From: Cylindrotheca closterium | Lineage: Eukaryota; Bacillariophyta; Bacillariophyceae; Bacillariales; Bacillariaceae | Assembly (NCBI GenBank): GCA_933822405.4 | Contig: CAKOGP040001792.1 | Location: 361,460 to 425,459, forward strand | Reading direction: 5' to 3' | DNA length: 64,000 nt | Part shown: positions 24,817-35,814 of the stretch, piece by piece | How positions within the stretch are numbered: the first letter of the stretch is position 1 | Layout: the number at the start of each line of letters is the position of its first letter | Position numbers and translations under genes: made by a program | Notes under the pieces: generated by a model | The model's database searches: none | Told to the model about the DNA's origin: nothing | The model's input: the letters and a program-made list of their open reading frames with translations, nothing else

Positions 24817-24927
24817 CTAATCTGTGTTAGCTTATTTTCAAGTTTCTCGTGCGATCTTACTCTTGTCTTTTCGTGGTCACAAATTTACCTCTGTAGTATC
24901 AAAGTTTGAATACAGATGGTTTCTTTT

Positions 24928-27555
24928 TTATCGGTCGGGAGGCCGAAATGTACGAAACCATGAAACTGCGTCAACAAACGTCTGGAAGAACTCGTCACTG
25001 GCACCATTGGACGTCCCAACACTACCACTGTCCAACTTCAAAAACCGCTGTATCCAGCGTGATAGCATATCACCTGGAGTGAGTTGACCATTGACTTTCG
25101 TTTCCACCAGTTTGTGAACAGTCACTTGGCCAGAGTTGGGATCCAGCTTGTAGTCTGAAACTAGTTCAATCTTGAGAGGGAGACTTGACCCAGAACCAAA
25201 TGCAGTAGCTCCATTTTGATTAGGTAATGGGATTTCTGGCAACAGACGAGGTGCTGCTAAACGAAACGAATAGCTGAGGTATAGGCGGACTGTATCAAAA
25301 GCAATAAGTTCCACCTTTGGGGGACTCTTCTTCATATTACTGACAATGCTCAGTTGCTTTTGCACAATGGCTTGCCTTGTTCTAGCAAGAAGAGTTCCAA
25401 GAACCCGATTGTATATATTCCTCCCGCGCACCAAAGGCTCTCCTAGGTACCCTTGCAGCTCCACATTTTCTCCCATGAACTCGGCTCCTGGTGTCACCGT
25501 TCGTCGATCCGTCGTCGTGTCATCAAAGAGACCCTGGTACTGTTCCAGAAGAGAAGCCATGAGATAATATGCATTGGCACCCGCCTTCTCAGAGAATTTA
25601 TTGCTCTTGCTCATGCTTTTGCTCATGCTTTTGCTCTTGAGATCGGTTTCTCCGTTCGACTGCTGTGATCGCAAAAGTCCGCCTCCGAGGCCCAAGTTAC
25701 CACCTTGCTGAAGGAGAATCTCGGAAATAACTTCACCAAAGTTAACCATACCATTCCCATCAGAACCCCCATTTGCAACGTTTCGACCTTGCTCCACCGC
25801 ACGTACAAGATTCTTCATGAGCCAGCTGCTATCAAGAAAGAGATTGCCATCGGCAGCAGATGCTTGGAAGTCAAGTTGCTGGATTTCTTGAATGACTGCG
25901 CGGCTTTGGGTATCTCCCTCATGACTGCTGCTGCTGCTGCTGCTGCTGCTTAGGACGTACATGTCTCTTCCTTGGATTTTCCAACGTGGCGGAATACTAT
26001 TGGTAGCTTTGTAGTCAATCGCTATCGTACGTTTCCTCCAGTCTAGGACACAACACTTGGTCACAGTCCAATCTTGGCCCGTTCCCATTTTTCGTGCAAG
26101 AGAAAGGCTCTGATAAAAGTTCCCTACCAAGCCTCTCCCTTTCATGAGCGTGCTGCCATCTATACCTTTGAAGGTAACATTCGAAGCAAAGACACTTTCG
26201 TCTACCAAAATGGGTGATAATGGACTGGATTTTGATTTTCCTGTGGTGGTCCCTGCCAGCATGGGTATAACTTGATTGCAGAATTCTGTCAAGGATTCAT
26301 GTGCGGTGATATACTCGTTCCACTCGTCCGTTCCAGGAAGGGGGGTATCCTGGGATGTTATCGTCAGATTGAATGGTTCCGTAGAGACCCATCCCTTGAC
26401 TGTTTCGATGGAATTCACTACCACGACAGGTGGCACTGGAAGGATCGTTTTATCATTGCGAGACGAAGCAGATGCGGCAGTAGCCACTTGTTCCAAGATT
26501 CCATCTCGCATTTCCTTCCAAAAGAGATCGTTCGAGTTCCGGGTGTTATCGTTGGAACCACCACCAAAGACATTTGGGAGGAAGAAGGGCGACTGCTGTA
26601 GGTTCTTGGAAGCAGATTGAATGGCTTCCAATGCTTGGCCTACTTCCGGGCCATTGATACTTCTTCCGTTCAAAAATACTTGGACCACTTGGTGAGACAT
26701 GATCTTCCCGGTTGTATTGCTCAAGACAAAGTCGGAGAGTCCCTCCAATTGAACAAAGTTGTTGTCCCGGCTGTCTTCCGGATTCCTCTGACTCCCTCCT
26801 AGGATTGGTGACGCGGATAATAATAATGGGACCTTGGTCTTCCAGGGCACTCGAAGACGGTTCAACTTGGGATCAATGACTAATTGACATTCTACAGCAG
26901 CAACAGAACTGGAGGGGGTCGCATTTGTTTCATTGGATCCACTTACTCGGCGGCGAGGCAAGGACAACATTGACTGTGCCTGTTTGGCGGCAGTAATGGC
27001 TAGCACCAGAACATCTGAGAGTGAAATTAGTTCCTCTCGGGATGTCACCAATGGGATCTGGCTACTTTTTACGCTTTGATCATTAGTATCCGCGTTGCTT
27101 CGACTCTCCTTACGATGCCCATCTGGACTTATTTTGGGACTGTTCTTATTCGATGTCGGAACCAAGACGGATAGTTGAAAGTCTGGGTCGTAGACTTGAT
27201 CGGTAGATAGGGACGTCAATGGTTCCATCAGCGTTCTTGGCAATTGTGCTTGTAATTTTCGTATTACGTCGTCTAATCGATTGCGAGACTCTAATTCGCT
27301 GGCATCTAGCAAGCCCTCGACGGTGCCTTCCTTCTGGTCAAGATTCGACGACGTCGTCATCTTCAATATGGATCTGGAAGTTGTAGCCTCAGCAGTCCGG
27401 GCAAAATTCTTATGAATAGGGGACCGTTGTGATAACAGCAGCGTGTTGAACGTCCAGGCATTCGAAACGGTACAGAATCCCATGAGACACAGGACCACGA
27501 CCACTACAACAACAAGATCTTTCGGAAAGCATCCATTATGATATGATTGTTTCAT
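24928..27555 (-). CDS. Large plastid-type protein of 875 aa, unknown function
   Basis: Minus-strand single exon from the ATG at 27553-27555. The N terminus is a long signal peptide with a run of valines, ending SNA and followed by WTFNTLLLSQ. W/F at +1 plus a Ser/Arg-rich stretch without acids is the diatom bipartite plastid signal. The mature chain has a charged N-terminal part, then alternating strand/helix segments. Segments DQVYDPDFQLSVLVP and GRGLVGNFYQSLSLARKMG recall DUF2358/NTF2-like plastid proteins, but the match is weak. It carries three long Ser runs and a KSKSMSKSMSKS repeat near residue 650. A last conserved-looking region reads LVSDYKLDPNSGQVTVHKLV. No catalytic motif seen. Its tail is 111 bp from the preceding gene. 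Confidence 0.75.
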   Translation of the reverse strand: MKQSYHNGCFPKDLVVVVVVVLCLMGFCTVSNAWTFNTLLLSQRSPIHKNFARTAEATTSRSILKMTTSSNLDQKEGTVEGLLDASELESRNRLDDVIRKLQAQLPRTLMEPLTSLSTDQVYDPDFQLSVLVPTSNKNSPKISPDGHRKESRSNADTNDQSVKSSQIPLVTSREELISLSDVLVLAITAAKQAQSMLSLPRRRVSGSNETNATPSSSVAAVECQLVIDPKLNRLRVPWKTKVPLLLSASPILGGSQRNPEDSRDNNFVQLEGLSDFVLSNTTGKIMSHQVVQVFLNGRSINGPEVGQALEAIQSASKNLQQSPFFLPNVFGGGSNDNTRNSNDLFWKEMRDGILEQVATAASASSRNDKTILPVPPVVVVNSIETVKGWVSTEPFNLTITSQDTPLPGTDEWNEYITAHESLTEFCNQVIPMLAGTTTGKSKSSPLSPILVDESVFASNVTFKGIDGSTLMKGRGLVGNFYQSLSLARKMGTGQDWTVTKCCVLDWRKRTIAIDYKATNSIPPRWKIQGRDMYVLSSSSSSSSSHEGDTQSRAVIQEIQQLDFQASAADGNLFLDSSWLMKNLVRAVEQGRNVANGGSDGNGMVNFGEVISEILLQQGGNLGLGGGLLRSQQSNGETDLKSKSMSKSMSKSNKFSEKAGANAYYLMASLLEQYQGLFDDTTTDRRTVTPGAEFMGENVELQGYLGEPLVRGRNIYNRVLGTLLARTRQAIVQKQLSIVSNMKKSPPKVELIAFDTVRLYLSYSFRLAAPRLLPEIPLPNQNGATAFGSGSSLPLKIELVSDYKLDPNSGQVTVHKLVETKVNGQLTPGDMLSRWIQRFLKLDSGSVGTSNGASDEFFQTFVDAVSWFRTFRPPDR

Positions 27556-27947
27556 GGTGGCGGTCTCTTCTATGAGAAATCGGGGCTTGCTTGAATTGAT
27601 CTCTCACTCTGACTGTGATGATGTGTATATGAGTTGGGACTGGAGTGCAAATTGTGAATTGAGATGAAGCAAGCAAGTATAATATTCTCCACGAGTGACA
27701 ATAATACGATACATGCGATGAAGATGTCATATCCCCATAATTTTCACAATGGGGGAGGGGAAGGGTCCAAGGTCGGAGGTTTTTGTTGGGGGAAGACGGA
27801 CGGACGGCCAGCTGACTTGAGAATCCGAATCTTTTCTTCTCTCCGATCATCGATCGATCCGATCGGCAGACGATCCAAATCGGCATCTATCACCACTCCT
27901 AATAGTCTTCAGTGAAGCAACACTGCATCCAAGAGGCTATTACAGGA
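27556..27947. promoter_or_regulatory. Divergent intergenic region
   Basis: 392 bp between divergent starts. It includes GATCATCGATCGATCCGATCG near 27846-27866, a cluster of GATC sites. Role inferred from position. Confidence 0.35.
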
Positions 27948-30068
27948 ATGACAAGGACAATGATTGGTAATGAGACGACAGAACTTCTTAGTGGAGGAGA
28001 ACGAGAAGGCTACGGAAACTCTGAGTTGGCCCGGAATGTCCGAAGTGCCTCCGCAGGAGCCTTGGGAGGATCTGCAAGCTTAGGAAACTTTCGAATTGCC
28101 GAGGAACCCAAGGTTAATGGATTACCCAAGTCCTATAGTGTATCAGCAGATGGAAGTCCGTCATATCTGACACCGTCGGAACTTGGAAGGCAAGAATTGT
28201 ACACTCAGGTTCCTTTTACAGCTGTCTTTGGACTGCAAAAATTAGAGCGCTCCATTTCCGGTGCCTTTGCCAACTATGCTGCAGAAGTGGATACCTCTAC
28301 TTTACAGGGACTTTCGGAAGAAGAACGAAACCTTCGGTCGTCTCGTGCCAGCATGATCATCTTGGATGAACTTGAGTTTGATGCACAGGTGGTCACGGCT
28401 CCTCTGGTCTTTGCCATTAGTAAGTATTGAACCACTGTACTGCACTTGTTTGTGTGTGTGTATTTTGCCATGACTTGACAGCGGATACAATTGCGGGCAA
28501 TCAATCAATGAATCAGTGATGAAACGACATTTCTCAATTGACTGACTGACTGACTGGCTGACTCGTCATTCAATGCAAAATACTAATCAAAATTCATTGT
28601 TTCTAAACAAACCACAGTTGTTGCCGCGGCATCGCAGTTCTTGGTGGGATACAACACAGGTGTTATGAACGCACCCGAGAAGGTTGTCTTTCCAGGTCAC
28701 AGTACCGGTCTCTGGTCACTTGCTGTCGCTGCCTTTGCTGTAGGTGGACCTTTTGGGGCCATTGTTGGTGGCAAAATGGCCGATCAACGTGGGCGTAGGG
28801 GAGCGCTCTTGTTGGATACTTGGACATTCATGCTGGGTGGCCTTTTGCAGACAATTGCTCCTGACATGTACACCATTATCATTGCTCGTTTCATTATTGG
28901 TTTTGCCAGTGGATACTCCTCGGTCTTGGTTCCAATTTATTTGGGAGAATTGGCACCGCCCACGCTTCGTGGATTGCTGGGAACCTTGACGCAATTTGCT
29001 TTGGTTATTGGAATTCTGATTGCGAATTTGTTGGCCTTTCCTTTTGCTAATGAAAACACCTGGAGAGTAATTTTTGCTGTAACACCCTTGATTTCTTTGC
29101 TCCAGTTGCTCTTTTCTCCCTTTCTGTTGGAGTCGCCCCGTTGGTTGTTGAACCGGGACCCAAACTCTTTGCGAGCACGATACATTATCAAGCGCTTGCG
29201 TGGATTGCGACATGATCATGAAGTTGAGGCAGAAGTTGGCAACTTTGTCATGGGAGAGGCAGCGCAAAAGCAGACCGAAGCAACCACCACTGCTGTCCTG
29301 TCAGAAATGATTTCGCATCCCAAGCTTCGCAAACTACTAATGTCATGCATCATCCTTCAAGTGGCACAGCAATTCAGTGGTATCAACGCGGTTTTCTATT
29401 ACTCGACAGCTTTCTTTGATGGCATCATCGATAATCCTTTGGTGGGGACAACCATTGTTGGAGCTGTCAATGTCTTGGCAACCTATGTCGCACTCCTTCT
29501 TATGGACTCCTGCGGCCGCAAGAGCCTGATCTTGTGGTCCAGTGGAGGCATGTTCATTGCGTGTGTGGTCATTGTCTTGTCTCTCAAGGGAATTTTAGGC
29601 AACATGTTTGCGTTGTTGGCAGTCAATGTCTATGTTTGCTTTTTTGAAATCGGTCTTGGGCCGATCCCATGGCTGATTGTGGCCGAAATGTTTGAAGGCA
29701 AATACGTTGCCTCGGCCATGAGTTTGTGTTGCCAAGTCAACTGGGCGTGTAACTTTATCATTGGTTTGGTTTTTCCATACATGAACCAATACCTTGGCCC
29801 ATGGTCCTTTGGACCCTTTGGGCTTGTCTTGGGCAGCGTCTTTGTCTTTGCCCTCTCTGTTTTGCCCGAAACTCAGGGTACCACACCAGACGAATTGATT
29901 GCCGAGATGACCAGGAAGAACTCGAGAAGCATGGTCTACGAAGTGAATGAGGAAGATGCTGGAGCCATCGATATGGAATGGCGCAAGGCAATGGAGCAGC
30001 TGATGGAAGAAGAACAAACACAGATGCACTCTGGAACATATGGTGAGTCCAGCGACGGTGTGCCGTAA
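27948..30068 (+). CDS. Sugar porter (MFS, GLUT/SLC2-type) with long N-terminal tail
   Basis: Two exons, 27948-28419 and 28618-30068, give 640 aa. The junction falls inside an Ile codon and joins LVFAI to [14 protein letters not shown], the first TM helix. Sugar-porter landmarks are all present: [20 protein letters not shown] after TM2, [46 protein letters not shown] and the C-terminal [11 protein letters not shown]. Twelve TM helices are expected. The first 150 or so residues are cytosolic, Ser/Gly/Glu-rich, and longer than in most SLC2 members. Should carry a hexose or polyol by facilitated diffusion or H+ symport; the substrate is not readable. No plastid signal, so plasma membrane or vacuole. 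Confidence 0.9.
28420..28617 (+). other. Intron of the sugar porter gene
   Basis: 198-bp intron with donor GTAAGT and acceptor CCACAG. It contains a GACTGACTGACTGGCTGACT run near 28540-28560 and separates the cytosolic tail exon from the membrane core exon. Confidence 0.85.
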
Positions 30069-30268
30069 CGAATCAATCGTTCATGGTTCATCAATTCTAA
30101 CTTTTTATGATTCGCTCTCCTCTGAACAACTAGATTATGGTTTCAAACCAGTCGATGGGCTTGGGAATAGCCAGCGCGATAATTTTATCTAGTCTGGAAG
30201 CCAAGATATTTTAAAAATAATGTTATTTGTGAGACCGTAGTTGTCGTCTTAGCGCAGTCAAAGTCAAA

Positions 30269-31099
30269 TCACCGCTTAGACCTTTTCGATTGGTTCTTTC
30301 CTCTAGATTCTGTTGCATCCTCTTCTTCAGCTTTCTTCTCACCACCAATCGTCAAGTCTTCGAGAATTTGATCTTCCCCTTCCTGCTCACAAGCATCAAC
30401 CATGGCATCTTCCAATAATCGCAGCTTGGCTCTGTTTGCAAGCTCGGTCGTAGCAATAATGTCCGTGTGCATGCTAGTTGGCAAGCATGGAAACTGTAAC
30501 AATAAGTCCACAATGTCCAAGGTCGATTCCGCCGATGACCAGACCGCACGTTTGATGGCTTCGGCAATCGGCTGTGAAACATCTACCCGTTCTTCCAAAT
30601 CGTCCATTAGCGACCGAATTTCTGCAGAAGCAAAGACTGGCCAATCCGATTCTGTCCTATCTCCCTTGCTGTTTGTCAATAGTTTGGATATATATGCATC
30701 CTTCTTGAGTCGTTTTTGCATTTTCGATTTTATCTTTTCGTCCACCGCTGCCTTTTCGTTGAATCCGTCAGTCATCTTCTTTGACTCTACCATTTCGGCG
30801 GAAGCACCACATTTGTAGGAGAGATTCCCGTGCTTGGGAGAAGATTCGTCAAAGGTCCAGGCACATATTATGCTCAGTCGAACAAGGATATATTCCCCAG
30901 TGATGGAAAGGATACCGTGGATCAAATGAGTTGGATCAAAGGTGAAGCTTTGTTGTACTGGTGGAAGTGTTCTATTCTCCCATTCCACTGATAGTCCTTT
31001 CAATTGCTTCAAAGAGAGAGGATCCGGTTTGTTATCGTCTGCATATTGCTCGATAGCCCTGAGAAACGGTGCATTAGATGGGATAGACACTGATTCCAT
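30269..31099 (-). CDS. Hypothetical protein with basic C-terminal tail
   Basis: Minus-strand single exon, 276 aa from the ATG at 31097-31099. Upstream in-frame codons contain no ATG before the frame closes. Most of the chain appears soluble: an N-terminal region of about 110 aa (PTHLIHGILSITGEYILVRLSI suggests a beta-rich part), then a long charged helical stretch (VDEKIKSKMQKRLKKDAYISKLL), then a helical domain around RSLMDDLEERVDVSQPIAEAI and DIVDLLLQFP. It ends in an acidic run followed by a KNQSKRSKR basic tail that could be a nuclear signal. I do not recognise the family. It lies tail to tail with the sugar porter (200 bp) and divergent from NDUFS4. Confidence 0.65.
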   Translation of the reverse strand: MESVSIPSNAPFLRAIEQYADDNKPDPLSLKQLKGLSVEWENRTLPPVQQSFTFDPTHLIHGILSITGEYILVRLSIICAWTFDESSPKHGNLSYKCGASAEMVESKKMTDGFNEKAAVDEKIKSKMQKRLKKDAYISKLLTNSKGDRTESDWPVFASAEIRSLMDDLEERVDVSQPIAEAIKRAVWSSAESTLDIVDLLLQFPCLPTSMHTDIIATTELANRAKLRLLEDAMVDACEQEGEDQILEDLTIGGEKKAEEEDATESRGKNQSKRSKR

Positions 31100-31449
31100 T
31101 GCTGATTGGTGTGATATGTGAAGCAATAACTACAGTAGGACCGTAGTGATGTGTTGATTGAGAAATAAAAATGAGTTGGGAGAGTTTGATGTTTTCGTTG
31201 GTTATAAAATTTGGGACTAATGAATGTTGCTTCGACTCAAATGATTGAAATCACGCAAAGCAGCAATTGAAATGTGATTGGTTCATTCTAGATCGGCTGT
31301 CTGTGTGTACCTGTTGAGCGTACAAAGTACAGTACGAACGCAAGAAAAAAGCAACACGCAGCAACCCAAAAGGCAACGGGAAAAATCGAAAGTATCAATA
31401 AGTCAAGGTATTGTTTCAAGTCTGTTTTATCACTAGACCGTACAACAAA
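31100..31449. promoter_or_regulatory. Divergent promoter between 30269-31099 gene and NDUFS4
   Basis: 350 bp. Contains AAGTACAGTACGAAC near 31326-31340. The first 13 codons before the NDUFS4 ATG are also open but show no ATG. Confidence 0.4.
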
Positions 31450-32238
31450 ATGATCTCTCTTCGAACAGTAGCAGCCCGAGGAATCAATAGGCTCCCATCG
31501 GTACTTGCGAAGGGACAGAGCAAGCGTACAATGGTCATCCCAATCAAGAAGGCCTTGGTCAAGGCTGGAGAGACAGAGGGTGAAGAAGTCCCAGCTTTGG
31601 AAAAGCGAATGGAAGATATGGCTGACAAGGATCCATTGATGGTTTACGACTCTGGAAATGAACTCGCGGATCCTATCCTTCCTGACGATGCTTCGGAAGT
31701 CACTGCTTTGGATCCTGCCCATCTAACCTCCCAGCGTATGCCTGATGGACGCATGCGTATGGTGGTCATCAAGCAAATGCGTGCTCGTCCTAACCAAGCT
31801 CCCTTGAACCCTGAAAAGGTCTGGAAGATTAGTTTCAATGACGACGGAGCCGTCTCGGAGCGATGGAAGAACTCGCTCATGGGATGGAATTCCACCGCTG
31901 ACACTATGGGCTGTGATACTCCTTTGTATTTCCGTGATGCCCAAGAAGCCGTCTACTTTGCTGAAAAGCGTGGCTGGAAATACCTGGTCAAGGAACCCGT
32001 CATTCGCAAGTTGCGAGATGACGAAGCTCAATACCAGGACAACTTTTTGCCCCAAGCCATTGCCTCCAAGGTCCAACAAGAGGGAAAACAGTGCAGTCAC
32101 TGGGAGCGAAAGGCAGCCGGAGTTTCTCACTACTTCCGTCCATTGAAGTATCACGGAGATGGGGTTGTCCGACAACATGGACCCAATGCCCACGCAGAAA
32201 GTGTTCCACACACTGAAGGATACTACAAGCTCAGGTAA
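31450..32238 (+). CDS. NDUFS4: Mitochondrial complex I accessory subunit NDUFS4
   Basis: Single exon, 262 aa from the ATG at 31450. The N terminus (MISLRTVAARGINRLPSVLAKGQSKR) is a typical mitochondrial presequence. The ETC_C1_NDUFS4 domain occupies about residues 95-185. It carries the family landmarks RMVVIKQMRARPNQAP, ERWKNSLMGWNSTADTMG and RDAQEAVYFAEKRGWKYLV, which match the animal form GWASTGDPL...AIAFAEKNGWSY. It should be the 18-kDa accessory subunit on the hydrophilic arm of NADH:ubiquinone oxidoreductase, which stabilises the N module. A C-terminal extension of about 75 aa (HWERKAAGVSHYFRPLKYHG) goes beyond the animal protein and looks conserved in style with the stramenopile lineage (inference). 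Confidence 0.92.
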   Translation: MISLRTVAARGINRLPSVLAKGQSKRTMVIPIKKALVKAGETEGEEVPALEKRMEDMADKDPLMVYDSGNELADPILPDDASEVTALDPAHLTSQRMPDGRMRMVVIKQMRARPNQAPLNPEKVWKISFNDDGAVSERWKNSLMGWNSTADTMGCDTPLYFRDAQEAVYFAEKRGWKYLVKEPVIRKLRDDEAQYQDNFLPQAIASKVQQEGKQCSHWERKAAGVSHYFRPLKYHGDGVVRQHGPNAHAESVPHTEGYYKLR

Positions 32239-33028
32239 AAGAAGAACATTTACTTCTTACACGCATGCTGCGCTCGATCTGGAACATGATGTTTCTGTTC
32301 TGGAATACATCACGAATGCACTACGTAGCGATGCCTTTTCAAGTGTCGTTATATTTAGCTTTTTAAAAGCCATTTGATGAAATGTTATGCTACTACAAAT
32401 GCATTTTGCTTTAGCTTGCCTGGTGTTGCTGAGAGGAATTGTTTAGTAGACGTCCCCACCATTTGCATATCCTTTGCCCTACCCTTGGCACGTGATCCCC
32501 GCAAAATTATTTGGAGTTTTGTTTTCGGAAAGATGGACGAAGACTGTATACCTTGTACCTTGTACCGGTTCATGGGCGTGCTTTCGCCGTATACACAGCT
32601 TGATTGTCACATGTCTTCAATCGTTGCATAGGCATGTAGTATCAGCGTATTTTCTATCGACCTCGTGATGGCCAAACTATCTTGAACAAGCGCAACGAAT
32701 CAAGCTTGCAGGCAATGCATTTGTACATCGGTCCTATTGTATTAATACTTGGTTTCAAAAGACGGTTGTATACTACTGTGCTCTATTATAGTGGGAACAA
32801 AATGGCACCGTCATGCAGTCGTTTGAGTCGCCCATTTAGAGCGAATTTGAAATTCCGGCATCAAGCGACATGCGATATATCTCATCATCGCCTGGTATAT
32901 TATACTGCCATTCCTTTTGACCGCAGCACAACACTCCTACTGCTTCTCCCAGATCGACATCTCCCTCACTTTATCAATCATTTGACATTTATGTACTCTC
33001 TTGGTACACTGGCACTTAATTCATCATC
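32239..33028 (+). other. Intergenic region upstream of the toroid-AAA+ gene
   Basis: 790 bp without a supported gene. ORFs at 32374-32631 and 32682-33167 have no coding character, and the second overlaps the start of the next gene. A TACCGGTT near-match to the recurrent palindrome lies at 32565-32572. No tRNA seen. Confidence 0.5.
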
Positions 33029-35814
33029 ATGTCCAAGCAGGTTTTCACCCCACTTTTCATCCAGATCATTTTCATCACATCCTGCTTGCCGTTTCTCGGG
33101 CAAGCCTTTGTCCCAAATTATTCCAAGAATGTCATTGCGAAACAAGCATCAATGGATGCTCCAATAGGGAGAGACATTGTCATACAACGGAACAGTAATG
33201 TTATTGGAATCACTTCATCATCTTCAAGAACTACAAAATCCTTGTCCTCGTCATTGCCAGGTTCCTTTGCCACCAAATTTGAAGAATTGCAGTCCTTAGA
33301 ATCTCGGTTGGAAGTTCTGGAACGAAGTGCCCCTTCGGCACTGACCAGCTTTTACGAGCCAGGCTTGAAGAGTTTTTCCATCAAGCCGGGAAGTGTCGAT
33401 GTGTGTATATCAATTGAACTATGAATGATCGTCATGCCTGCTATTTTAGTGATCTCTAATACTGCTTCTTTTCTCTTCTTTCAACAACAACAACGCACAC
33501 ACAAAATATAGCGGATGAGTATTACTAGTACTTGCTATGCACTGACGGCAGTGTTGGCGGCCAATGAAGAATCGTTGTACGATTCCGAAATCAATTTGGA
33601 TTTGTCTCCCTTTGTGGACGACGACGAGGACGAAGAAAATAGTGGGGATAAGATCCAAGCCCGAGCCGTTGTTCAGGAATTGCTCAAGGCGGAATGGAGA
33701 GTCGATGATTTGTTTCAGGTGCCATTATTACTAAATACTATTTTGAAAGTGGATGCATCGCGATCGGTGATTGGAGAAGACATTCAAAAGGATCTTGCGC
33801 CCAAGGTATGTACCGGTAGTTGCGGATTGCTGTTCTTCCTGCTGTTCTTCCAAAAATGGATGCGTAATAATTATACTGATCCATGCATGACAATTAACGC
33901 TATCTGCCATCATTAGGTTCGAGAATTGGTGGAAGCTGTCCTGGAGGCCCGTCCCCAACGACGAGCTGGAGCCAATCAGCAATATTCCGATTACATTGGA
34001 TACTTGTGTTGTCAAGCATATGCGACACTTTACGAGTCAACAGAGGTTCCATCGGCCCCCGACAGTGACCTCCTCAATAAGAAAGCGGGGCTTGGAGGCC
34101 TTCCCACCAAAGTCATTCCAAAGGGTGCAGCCTCTAGGCTTTCGCTGGCACTCACACGAAGCGCCGAAATCAGTTTCAATGAACTCTGTCGTCAACTAGC
34201 CTATCGTGCCGCCGACGAACGCAGCTCTTTTGATGTCATTCGACTGGCATATTCCCTACTCTCCTATGTCACGGCTAGTAACAGCCTGGCTGGTACAGCA
34301 GGAAGAGAACTTGTCCCCGGTGAAGGCCCGTCTCCTGGAAGTAGAGTAAGCTTACCCAACCGCAAACTTATCAAAGCTGCCTTGGATGCCTTCTTTTCGG
34401 AACAAAAAGATGACGGGCTTTGGGACAAGGGACAACCAATCTACAAGTCCTTTCGCCGCAGTGGAAGAAATGTCGGAAATGCCTTTGTCTTTGCTGCAGA
34501 TACACTTGGTTGCTTGTTAAGCAAACTGCCAGCAGAATCATTTCGTCCTCATCTTGACAAGCTGGAAAAGACATTGCAATGGATCGAATCGCATCAACTT
34601 GTCGAAGTAATCCCGGATTATTGCGATGCGGAAAGTGGTCAGTGCTACGGAAAGGCACTTCGTGGATGGTCCTCCCCGCATCTTACGGAAGATACCGGGC
34701 CCCTCTCCTGGAGTACTGCTCAGACGCTGAGATGCGTTTCCGAAATGCGCAGAGTCGTCCGCGCCTTGCAAAACGTTGACGTCTTGGCCGAGTTCAAAGG
34801 ATTGAAGAACATGGAAAAGACGCCACAAATGGCCGCTTGGGACCGTCTTTTGGATACGGATTTGGGAGCGGTCGGTCCCAAAACTCGAACATTGAAAGAA
34901 GTATTGGAGGAGCGTGTTATTGTCCCCTTTGAATATTCCAGCAGCAACCCAGGGTTTGGGGCAGCCTATTCTGTCATTCTGTTTGGTCCTCCTGGTACCG
35001 CCAAAACGACAATCTGTGAGGCTCTTGCCGAACGTATGGGTTGGGACTTTTTGGTAATTGACACCACGGCATTTCTTGCGGATGGATTGACCAATGTTGC
35101 TTCAAGGATTCGGTAAGCAAGACGACGATGATGATGATGGATGATGATGAATTGCCGTAGTGTATCATGCATTCCGAGATTGGAGTGTGAAATGGGTTCT
35201 GAAAGCGTCTTTCTTTTCTTGTCTTTTCTTGCTTGCTCAGTTACGTGTTTGAGCGTCTTCAATCCTTGGAACGCTGTGTCATTCTCTTTGACGAAATTGA
35301 AGAATTTTGTTTGGATCGTGAAACTCCCGGTCTGGGAATGGAAAGTAGAATGCTGACCACTGCCATGCTCACGGCCATTAACGATTTGCGCCGAGCGAAA
35401 CGAAGCGTTTTCTTTTTGGCCACCAACCGGTTGCGTGCCTTTGACTCTGCCGTCATCCGACCTGGACGATTCGATATGCAGCTTTTTGTAGGTACTCCCA
35501 ACCTGGAAGCAAAAGTGCTCCAGCTACGGACCAAGATGGCGTCCATGCCGATCAGTAAAGAGACGAAAAAAAGAACCGAGGAAAAGTTCCGTTCCTTTTT
35601 GGAATCGGCATGGGAAAAGGATGCCATGTTCATGAACTACTTGGAAGGAATTCAATTCGCTACCACTTGCGCCAACATTGTGGCAACCCAAGGCGAAGAG
35701 GGTCTTACCGAGGAAGCCATGAGCGTAATTCTCGACACACAAGCAGCCGTCATGACTGCCAGAGGAGCCGTCAGAGAGGAGTACCTTGCTTCGATGGATA
35801 TGTCACGATTATAA
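33029..35814 (+). CDS. Plastid-targeted AAA+ ATPase with N-terminal alpha-toroid domain
   Basis: Four exons (33029-33400, 33512-33805, 33917-35112, 35241-35814) give 811 aa. MSKQVFTPLFIQIIFITSCL...LGQA followed by FVPNYSK is a signal peptide with F at +1, the plastid pattern. After a short coiled coil, residues about 110-500 are helical and resemble an alpha/alpha-toroid (terpenoid-cyclase-like) domain: STCYALTAVLAAN early on, then QKDDGLWDKGQPIYKSF, which contains a QW-type motif QxxDGxW, and GRNVGNAFVFAADTLGCLL. The AAA+ module follows. Walker A is GPPGTAKT (579-586), Walker B ILFDEIEEF (D638, E639), sensor 1 ATNR, then RPGRFD. Bacterial AAA ATPases with a similar N-terminal GNAxxFxxxTL region are known to me, which suggests a cyanobacterial or bacterial source. 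Substrate unknown. Confidence 0.85.
33401..33511 (+). other. Intron 1 of the toroid-AAA+ gene
   Basis: 111-bp intron, donor GTGTGT, acceptor ATATAG, phase 0. It joins GSVD to RMSITSTCYAL. The donor is weaker than others in the window, so exact placement is less sure. Confidence 0.65.
33806..33916 (+). other. Intron 2 of the toroid-AAA+ gene
   Basis: 111-bp intron, donor GTATGT, acceptor ATTAG, phase 0. A TACCGGTA palindrome lies inside it at 33811-33818. Confidence 0.8.
35113..35240 (+). other. Intron 3 of the toroid-AAA+ gene
   Basis: 128-bp intron, donor GTAAGC, acceptor GCTCAG. It splits an Arg codon between Walker A and Walker B. Confidence 0.85.

Noticed and set aside
27912..27947. Earlier start for the sugar porter
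   Set aside because: The codon at 27912 is GTG, not ATG; the first ATG in frame is at 27948.
32682..33167. 161-codon frame on the plus strand upstream of the toroid-AAA+ gene
   Set aside because: Overlaps the signal-peptide exon of the AAA+ gene in another frame and has Ser/His/Arg-rich shadow composition.
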